NCBI GenBank assembly: GCA_029975055.1
Contig: JARKPU010000008.1
Location: forward strand, 90,473-154,472
DNA length: 64,000 bases
From: Anaerolinea sp.
Lineage (GTDB): Bacteria; Chloroflexota; Anaerolineae; Anaerolineales; Anaerolineaceae
Reading direction: 5' to 3'
Each line of letters starts with the position of its first letter. Position 1 is the first letter of the stretch. Shown one piece after another: positions 57,964 to 64,000 of this stretch. The notes under the pieces are model-generated. The model had not been told where the DNA came from. It saw only the letters and a program-made list of their open reading frames with translations, and ran no database searches. A program made the translations under genes and the position numbers.

Positions 57964-59796
57964 CTACACGGTTTCGATCTTAAATTGCTTTTCATACAGA
58001 TTGCGGTACACCCCGCCCAGAGCGAGCAGCTCTTCGTGGCTGCCCTGTTCCACAATGCGGCCGCCTTCCACCACGAAAATCACATCCGCGTTCTGGATCG
58101 TGCTCAGGCGGTGGGCAATGATCACCGCGGTGCGGCCCTCCAGCAGCCGCCCCAGGGCCTGCTGGATGAGCGCCTCGCTGACCGTATCGATGTTGGCGGT
58201 GGCTTCATCGAGGATGAGGATGCGCGGGTTCACCAGCACGGCGCGCGCGATGCAGATCAACTGGCGCTGCCCCACCGAAAGGTTGGCGGCGTTCTCCAGC
58301 ACGCGGGTGGCGTAACCATCGGGCAGCGCGGTGATGAACTCGTGCGCATTGGCCATCCGCGCGGCCTCTTCCACCCGGGCATCGGTGGCTTCCGGGCAGC
58401 CGAAGCGGATATTCTCGGCGATGGTGCCCGCGAAGAGGAACGAATCCTGCGGGACAATGCCCACCTGCCGGCGCAGCGACTGCTGCTTCACGCTGCGCAC
58501 ATCCACCCCGTCGATGCGCACCGCCCCGGCGCTGGCCTCGTAGAAGCGCGCCACCAGGTTGGCGATGGTCGTCTTCCCGGCCCCGGTTGGGCCTACCAGC
58601 GCGGCGCGCTGCCCGGGCAGGATGTGGAAGCTCACCTCGCGCAGCACTTCGGGCGTCTCGGGGCGGTAGCGGAAGGAGACCCGATCGAATTCGATCTCCC
58701 CGCGGATGGGCGGCATATCGCCGGCGCCGGGCGCATCATCCACCTCCAGCGGCGTATCCAGCAGCTTGAGCACCTGCTCGCCGCCCGCCATCGCCGACTG
58801 CATGGTGGTGTAGAGGCGGCTGAGCTCCTGGATGGGCTGGAAGAAGCGCGAGACGTAGGAGAGGAAAGCCACCAGCACGCCCAGGGTGATCTCCTGACCC
58901 GTCACGGCCTGCCCGCCGAACCAAAGCACCACCGCGGTGGCCAGCATGCTGAGGAACTCGATGGTGGGCATATAGATAAACGAGAGCGACATGGCGTTGA
59001 TGTTGGCGTCGCGGTTGGCCTCGTTGACCTCGCGGAAACGCTCCTGGGTGGCGTCTTCTTGGGCGAAAGCCTGGATGACGCGCATCCCCGAAATATCTTC
59101 GGCCAGGTTGCCCACCACCCTGGCCACCGAAGTGCGCGTCTCGCGGAAGGCCGCCTGCGCCCGCCGGGCAAAGAGGTAGGTGGCAAGCACCATCAGCGGC
59201 AAGACGAGGAACGAAAGCAGCGCCAGGCGCGCGTCCATGCTGAGCATGATCACCACAATGCCGATCAGGATGAACGCGTCACCGATGAAGGTGATCCAGC
59301 CCTGCGAGAGCAGCTCGTTGATCACTGCCACGTCGTTCATCACGCGCGAGACGGTCACCCCCACAATGTGCGTATCGTGGTAACTGAGCGAGAGCCGGTT
59401 GAGGTGGCGGAAGAGCTGCGCGCGCAGGTTGCCCAGCACGCGCTGACCCACCCGCGCCAGGATATACGTCTGCCCGGCCGAGCTGAGGTAAAGGCCGAGA
59501 TACGCCGCGCCGGTGAAGACCACCATGCGCAGCAGGCCGGGCGCATTTTGCCCGCCGATGTACTGGTCAATGGCCACCTTGAGCAGGTAGGGGATGAGCA
59601 GGGTGAAGCCCGTGGCCGCGAGCATGAGCACGAAAGCCGCTCCAAGCTCGCGCAGGTAAGGGCGCAGGTAAACGATGAGGCGCGAGGCAATCTGCCAGTC
59701 GAAGGCCTGGCCGCGGTGGTCGCCGACCGCGCCGAACTGGTCGAGCATCTGGCCCGGGCCACCCATTCCTCCACCTGAACCGATCGTAAAACTCAT
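57964..59796 (-). CDS. heterodimeric ABC exporter subunit, degenerate signature
   Basis: 610 aa type-1 ABC exporter (MdlB/MsbA-like): six membrane helices (~40-330), Walker A GPTGAGKTTIANL, signature NLSVGQRQL (LSGGQ with the first Gly as Val), Walker B ILILDEATANID with the catalytic Glu, H-loop IAHRLST. A glycine-rich N-terminal tail (SGGGMGG) precedes the first helix. Paired with the next gene: its normal Walker B works with the partner's normal signature, while the other site is degenerate. Exports a lipid, drug or peptide. Start MSFTIGS at 59796; the longer frame reads into a repeat. Confidence 0.9.
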   Translation of the reverse strand: MSFTIGSGGGMGGPGQMLDQFGAVGDHRGQAFDWQIASRLIVYLRPYLRELGAAFVLMLAATGFTLLIPYLLKVAIDQYIGGQNAPGLLRMVVFTGAAYLGLYLSSAGQTYILARVGQRVLGNLRAQLFRHLNRLSLSYHDTHIVGVTVSRVMNDVAVINELLSQGWITFIGDAFILIGIVVIMLSMDARLALLSFLVLPLMVLATYLFARRAQAAFRETRTSVARVVGNLAEDISGMRVIQAFAQEDATQERFREVNEANRDANINAMSLSFIYMPTIEFLSMLATAVVLWFGGQAVTGQEITLGVLVAFLSYVSRFFQPIQELSRLYTTMQSAMAGGEQVLKLLDTPLEVDDAPGAGDMPPIRGEIEFDRVSFRYRPETPEVLREVSFHILPGQRAALVGPTGAGKTTIANLVARFYEASAGAVRIDGVDVRSVKQQSLRRQVGIVPQDSFLFAGTIAENIRFGCPEATDARVEEAARMANAHEFITALPDGYATRVLENAANLSVGQRQLICIARAVLVNPRILILDEATANIDTVSEALIQQALGRLLEGRTAVIIAHRLSTIQNADVIFVVEGGRIVEQGSHEELLALGGVYRNLYEKQFKIETV

Positions 59797-59826
59797 CGCT
59801 GCAATCCTGAATGGGTAGTGCTTCTT

Positions 59827-59887
59827 GTTTTCTGTAATTTGCGGGGCAAGCCCCACGAATTACAGAAAGAGATGCACACGATCGATT
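59827..59887. repeat. dispersed palindromic repeat, copy 6
   Basis: TTTTCTGTAATTTGCGGGGC-AA-GCCCC then complement, followed by GATGCACACGATCG as the mirror of the start of copy 1. Confidence 0.8.
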
Positions 59888-59913
59888 TGCGCGGCTGCGC
59901 GGTTGCTTTCATC

Positions 59914-61701
59914 TCACTCTTTCCTCGGTTTCAACTGCCGGCGGTAGATCTCGGCATACAGCGGCGAGGTGCGCAGCAGTTCTTCGTGTTTTCCGCGCGC
60001 GGCGATGCGCCCCTTCTCCAGCACCAGAATGCAATCGGCCTGCATGACGGTGCTGAGCCGGTGGGCGATGACAAAGCTGGTGCGCCCGCGCATCAGCCGG
60101 TCGAGCGCAAGCTGGATGTGCTGCTCGGTATCCGAATCGACGCTCGAGGTGGCGTCGTCGAGGACGAGCAGGCGCGGGTTGGTGAGCAGCGCGCGCGCGA
60201 TGGCCAGGCGCTGCTTCTGCCCGCCGGAGAGGGTGATTCCGCGTTCGCCCACCAGCGTGTCGTAGCCGTTCGGCGTCTGCATGATGAACTCGTGCGCCTG
60301 GGCGGCCTGCGCGGCGGCAATGATCTGCTCATCGGTGGCGCCTGCGCAGCCAAAAGCGATGTTCTCGCGGATCGAGGCGGCGAAGAGGGTCGTCTCTTGC
60401 AGCACAATGCCGATCTGGCTGCGCAGCGAATGCAGCGTGGCGTGGCGGATATCGTGCCCGTCAATGGTGATGCGGCCTTCGGTGGGGTCGTAAAAGCGCG
60501 GGATCAGGTTGATGATGGTGGACTTGCCCGAGCCGGTCTGCCCGACGAGGGCGATGATCTGCCCGGGGGCAGCCTCGATGTTGATGTTCTTGAGGACTTC
60601 CTTGCGCCGCCCGTAAGAGAAGGAGACTCCCTCGAAGCGCACGTGCCCCTCGAAGGGCGGCAAAGCAACGGCATCGGGGTCTTCCTGCACCTCAGGGACG
60701 ACGTCGAGAATCTCGAAGACGCGCTCGGCGGCAGCCCCGGCCATGGCGATGGCGGGGATAATCATGCCGAGCAGGCGCACCGGGTTGAGCAATTGCCCCA
60801 GGTAGGTGGTGAAGGCCACCAGTTCGCCGAGGGTGAGTTCGCTGCGCATGACCATCATGCCGCCGTACCAGAGGATGACCACCGAGGCCAGGTTGGCAAT
60901 GAGCTGGAGCATGGAAGTGCCGGTGGCCTGGATGCGCGAAGAGCGCGCCGAGAGCTGGTACCAGCGCTCGTTCTCCTGGTCGAAGCGCGCGATCTCCGCC
61001 TCCTCCTGGGCAAAGGCCTTCACCACGCGCGCGCCGCGCAGGTTCTGTTCGACGCGCGATGTGATCACCGAAAGCTGGCGCTGAATCTGCGCGGAAAGCG
61101 GGCGGAAGTTGATGCCAAAGTGGATCGCCCGCCAGGCCAGGACAGGCATGGCGGCCACGGCCAGCAAGGCCAGGCGCGGGTTCATCCAAAAAAGGATGCC
61201 CGCCGTGGCGAGCATGAGGGTGGAACTGTCGATCACGCGCAGCGAAGCCCGCCCGGTGAGGAAGCGGATGCGGTCTACATCCTGGATGGCGCGCGAGAGG
61301 ATATCGCCGGCCTGTGAGCGGTCGTGGAATGAAAACGAGAGGATGGTGAGCTTTCTCTGCAGCTCGGCGCGCAGGTCGGCGGCAACGTTTTGCGAGGCCA
61401 CCTCGCTCCAGCGGCCCTGGAAGAAGGTGAACACACCGCGCAATATGGCGAGGCCGAGCAGGCCCAAAACGCTCACCCCCAGCAGGGTGCGGTCGCCGGC
61501 GCCGATGCCGCGGTCGATGATCCAGCGGATGAGCTGCGGCGTGGCGATGCTCATCAGGGTGATCGCCAGCATGCACAAATAAGCACCCAGCGAGCGGCGC
61601 CAGTAGGGGCGCAGGTAGCCGTAACAGCGCCAGAGGATGGGGGCGATTTTTTTCTCGGTTTGGTTGCCGCGAAACAGGGCGAGCGCTTTTGCCAGTGACA
61701 T
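59914..61701 (-). CDS. heterodimeric ABC exporter subunit, degenerate Walker B
   Basis: 595 aa type-1 ABC exporter. Six membrane helices (~40-320), Walker A GQTGSGKSTIINL, signature TLSGGQKQRLAI intact, but Walker B is LLVLDDATSSVD with Asp in place of the catalytic Glu; H-loop IAHRLST. This is the complement to the neighbour at 57964, as in TM287/288 or BmrCD, giving one consensus and one degenerate ATP site. Genes are separated by 117 nt holding a repeat. Minus-strand TATACT lies 11 nt before the ATG. Confidence 0.9.
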   Translation of the reverse strand: MSLAKALALFRGNQTEKKIAPILWRCYGYLRPYWRRSLGAYLCMLAITLMSIATPQLIRWIIDRGIGAGDRTLLGVSVLGLLGLAILRGVFTFFQGRWSEVASQNVAADLRAELQRKLTILSFSFHDRSQAGDILSRAIQDVDRIRFLTGRASLRVIDSSTLMLATAGILFWMNPRLALLAVAAMPVLAWRAIHFGINFRPLSAQIQRQLSVITSRVEQNLRGARVVKAFAQEEAEIARFDQENERWYQLSARSSRIQATGTSMLQLIANLASVVILWYGGMMVMRSELTLGELVAFTTYLGQLLNPVRLLGMIIPAIAMAGAAAERVFEILDVVPEVQEDPDAVALPPFEGHVRFEGVSFSYGRRKEVLKNINIEAAPGQIIALVGQTGSGKSTIINLIPRFYDPTEGRITIDGHDIRHATLHSLRSQIGIVLQETTLFAASIRENIAFGCAGATDEQIIAAAQAAQAHEFIMQTPNGYDTLVGERGITLSGGQKQRLAIARALLTNPRLLVLDDATSSVDSDTEQHIQLALDRLMRGRTSFVIAHRLSTVMQADCILVLEKGRIAARGKHEELLRTSPLYAEIYRRQLKPRKE

Positions 61702-61712
61702 TAACGTCTATT

Positions 61713-61718
61713 AGTATA
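61713..61718 (-). promoter_or_regulatory. -10 box of ABC exporter genes
   Basis: TATACT on the minus strand, very close (11 nt) to the ATG at 61701. Confidence 0.4.
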
Positions 61719-61734
61719 ACTTCATTTGGGCTCG

Positions 61735-61790
61735 CGGTCGTGTGACCATTTTCTGTCAATTACGGGACAAGCCTCCGAATTTTAAGAACA
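61735..61790. repeat. dispersed palindromic repeat, copy 7 (degenerate)
   Basis: CGTGTGACCATTTTCTGTCAATTACGGGACAAGCC aligns with copies 1 and 3 (shown in part); the second arm is mutated. Confidence 0.6.
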
Positions 61791-61945
61791 GGGGCTGTCC
61801 GAAAACAGGGCGGACACATAGGTCCGCCCCTACCTGTAAGGGGCGACCCGTGTGTCGCCCCGCGGAAATGCCGGTTCGTAACTGCTCAGGCCCTCACCCC
61901 CGGCCCCTCCCCCGCGCACGGGGGAGGGGTGAGTGTTTTGTAGAC
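61791..61945. repeat. stacked GC-rich hairpin array before uvrA
   Basis: Three stems in a row: GGGCGGAC/GTCCGCCC (61808-61829), GGGGCGAC/GTCGCCCC (61840-61861), CCCCTCCCCCG/CGGGGGAGGGG (61904-61929). First core equals the terminator at 11258; third resembles the DUF559 flanks. The ~300-nt gap has no gene. Confidence 0.65.
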
Positions 61946-61998
61946 TGTCCCTCTGTTCTTCTGCGGGTTCTTTCACCCGTGCCCGGGCGGCGCGGAAT

Positions 61999-64000
61999 TT
62001 ACGCCCTTTCCAGCACCTCGCGCAAGAACTGGCCGGTGTAGCTGGCTTCCACTCCGGCCACCTGTTCGGGCGTGCCCTGGGCAATCACCTGGCCCCCGCG
62101 CAGGCCGCCTTCGGGGCCGAGGTCGATGATCCAATCGGCAGTCTTGATCACATCCAGGTTGTGCTCGATGACGATGACGGTGTTGCCTGCATCCGCCAGG
62201 CGGTGGAGAACATCCAGCAGGCGCTGGATATCAGCAAAGTGCAGCCCGGTGGTGGGTTCGTCGAGGATGTACACCGTGTCGCCGGTAGCCACCCGGCCAA
62301 GTTCCTTGGCCAGCTTGACGCGCTGCGCCTCGCCGCCCGAAAGGGTGGTGGCGCTCTGCCCGAGCTTGACGTAATCGAGCCCCACATCGTGCAGGGTTTG
62401 CAGCACGCGCGTGATGTTCGGGAAGGCCGAGAAGAAGCCCAGCGCCTCCTGCACATCCATGTCGAGCGTCTCGGCGATGTTCTTGCCCTTGTAGGTGATC
62501 TCGAGCGTATGCCGGTTGTAGCGCGCGCCCTTGCACTCCTGGCAGGTCACCCACACGTCCGGCAGGAAGTGCATCTCGATGCGCTTGAGGCCGTGCCCCT
62601 GGCACACCTCGCAGCGGCCGCCTTTGACGTTGAAGCTGAAGCGCCCCGAGCCGTAGCCGCGCGCGCGGGCCTCCGGCGTGGAGGCAAACACCTGGCGGAT
62701 CTCGTCGAAGATGCCCACGTAAGTGGCCGGGTTCGAGCGCGGCGTGCGGCCGATGGGGTCTTGTGTGATGTCAATGACCTTGTCGATCTGGTCCAGGCCG
62801 TCCAGCCGGTCGTATGGGCCGGGGGAGGTCTGCGCGCCCATCAAGGCGCGCGAAAGCGCGGGGAAGAGCGTCTCGCTGATCAAGCTGCTCTTGCCGCTGC
62901 CGCTCACCCCGGTGACACAGGTGACCGTGCCGAGCGGGAAGCGCACGCTGACGTTCTTGAGGTTGAACAGGCGCGCCCCCGAGAGCGCCAGCCAGCCGCG
63001 CGGTGTGCGCCGGCGGCGGCCGTTGGGGGCCGTCACCTGCAGCTCGCCGGAAAGGTAGCGCCCCGTAAGAGATTGCGGGTCGGCGGCCACCTGCTCGGGC
63101 GTCCCTGCCGAGACGACCTGCCCCCCCAGGATGCCCGCGCCCGGGCCGAGGTCGATCAGCCAATCGGCGGCGCGCATGGTTTCTTCATCGTGCTCCACCA
63201 CCAGCACGGTGTTGCCCAGGTCGCGCAGCTTGAGGAGCGTATCGAGCAGGCTGCGCTGGTCGCGGGCATGCAGGCCGATGGAAGGCTCATCGAGGATGTA
63301 GAGCACGCCCACCAGCCCGCAGCCGAGCTGGCTGGCCAGGCGGATGCGCTGGCCCTCGCCCCCAGAGAGGGTGGGGGCCGGGCGGTTCAGGCTGAGGTAG
63401 TGCAGCCCCACGTTGAGCATGAACTGCAGGCGGCTGCGCAGCTCTTTGAGCACCTCGCCGACCACCTCGATCTGTTCGGCGTTGAGGCGCGTCTCGGCGC
63501 CGCCGCCGTTGGAAAGCCCGCGCACCCAGGCGTAGGCCTCCTCGATGGTCATTTCCAGCACTTCGGCGTAGCCCTTGCCGCCTACCGTCACGTGGCGGGC
63601 TTCGGCGCACAGGCGCGTGCCGCCGCAGGCCGGGCACGGCTGCTGGCTCATAAAGCTGGAATACCAGCGGCGGGTGTAATCGGACGAAGTCTGGCGAAAG
63701 AGCCGGTTGATGTGATAAATGACACCCTGCTCTTCGCGGATCGACTCGCCCTTCCACGAACCGTCCTGGTTCTCATACTTGAAGTGGATCTTTTCACCCC
63801 CGGAGCCCCACAGAATCACATCGCGGAACTTCTGCGGCAGGTCCTTCCAGGGGACTTCCACGTCAACGCCGTAGTGCTCGGCCAGGAGCTTCAGGTGGTT
63901 CGCATGCCAGCTTGGCTTCTTGCGGATGTGCCCAAACCAGCGCGAAGCGCCGTCCATGAGCGAGAGTTCCGGGTGCTCGACGATCAGGTTGGGGTCCACC
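61999..64000 (-). CDS. uvrA: excinuclease ABC subunit A, C-terminal part
   Basis: About 667 codons are in the window; the N terminus lies beyond the right edge. The nucleotide-excision-repair ATPase that finds lesions with UvrB. Visible: the zinc-finger start CPACGGTRLC, signature PTLSGGEGQRIRLASQLG, first Walker B LYILDEPSIGLHARD, second Walker A GVSGSGKSSLI, second zinc finger CEVCQGHG...CQECKGARYN, signature TTLSGGEAQRVKLAKEL and Walker B VYILDEPTTGLHF. All normal. Confidence 0.97.
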   Translation of the reverse strand, partial: VDPNLIVEHPELSLMDGASRWFGHIRKKPSWHANHLKLLAEHYGVDVEVPWKDLPQKFRDVILWGSGGEKIHFKYENQDGSWKGESIREEQGVIYHINRLFRQTSSDYTRRWYSSFMSQQPCPACGGTRLCAEARHVTVGGKGYAEVLEMTIEEAYAWVRGLSNGGGAETRLNAEQIEVVGEVLKELRSRLQFMLNVGLHYLSLNRPAPTLSGGEGQRIRLASQLGCGLVGVLYILDEPSIGLHARDQRSLLDTLLKLRDLGNTVLVVEHDEETMRAADWLIDLGPGAGILGGQVVSAGTPEQVAADPQSLTGRYLSGELQVTAPNGRRRRTPRGWLALSGARLFNLKNVSVRFPLGTVTCVTGVSGSGKSSLISETLFPALSRALMGAQTSPGPYDRLDGLDQIDKVIDITQDPIGRTPRSNPATYVGIFDEIRQVFASTPEARARGYGSGRFSFNVKGGRCEVCQGHGLKRIEMHFLPDVWVTCQECKGARYNRHTLEITYKGKNIAETLDMDVQEALGFFSAFPNITRVLQTLHDVGLDYVKLGQSATTLSGGEAQRVKLAKELGRVATGDTVYILDEPTTGLHFADIQRLLDVLHRLADAGNTVIVIEHNLDVIKTADWIIDLGPEGGLRGGQVIAQGTPEQVAGVEASYTGQFLREVLERA

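Overview
The window is a gene-dense, high-GC bacterial chromosome segment. Gene content and style (an ATL-type alkyltransferase-like protein, glucosylglycerate genes, a UroD/MttB flavour, an ABC-exported polysaccharide cluster, many GC-rich palindromic intergenic repeats and several apparently leaderless genes) suggest a Chloroflexota member, perhaps Anaerolineae-like. No rRNA or other taxonomic marker is present, so this is inference. I saw no tRNA, rRNA, CRISPR array or intact insertion sequence.

Region 1 (1-3.2 kb): a minus-strand catabolic group (UroD-family protein, KDPG-type aldolase, start of an amidohydrolase), then a plus-strand DNA-lesion-recognition ATL protein and a dUTPase. Region 2 (3.3-11.2 kb): a plus-strand island for glucosylglycerate metabolism: glycosyltransferase, a Usp-domain/GpgS fusion, a histidine phosphatase of GpgP type, a methyltransferase, a DUF559 gene embedded in palindromes, a GH13_18 glucosylglycerate-phosphorylase-like enzyme and a second glycosyltransferase. 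Together these could make, dephosphorylate, extend and recycle a compatible solute.

Region 3 (11.3-21 kb): a thioredoxin-CcdA membrane protein, an SRPBCC membrane protein, a DHFR-fold reductase, an NAD-binding oxidoreductase, a 245-bp palindromic element, a methyltransferase, the folate operon folE-(folM-like)-folB-folK with a structured leader, and a hydantoinase/oxoprolinase. Region 4 (21-27.5 kb): amino-sugar/sugar catabolism: DeoR regulator, PfkB kinase, SIS-domain protein, then an MttB-family methyltransferase in an apparent operon with nagB and a shortened nagA.

Region 5 (27.5-54.4 kb): a CPBP membrane protease, an MBL-fold protein, then a roughly 24-kb minus-strand surface polysaccharide cluster: Wzm/Wzt ABC exporter with carbohydrate-binding tail, glutamine-dependent asparagine synthetase-like amidotransferase, several glycosyltransferases (including GT4 proteins with long C-terminal tails and methyltransferase-GT fusions), and three large polytopic membrane proteins. 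Many genes overlap by 4 nt. Region 6 (53-64 kb): a GT4-like gene translationally coupled to a zinc/manganese ABC uptake system, a PNPOx-like flavoprotein, a heterodimeric ABC exporter with one degenerate ATP site, and the 3' part of uvrA.

A dispersed family of about seven imperfect palindromes (core GGGGCAAGCCCC) lies in intergenic spaces across the whole window.
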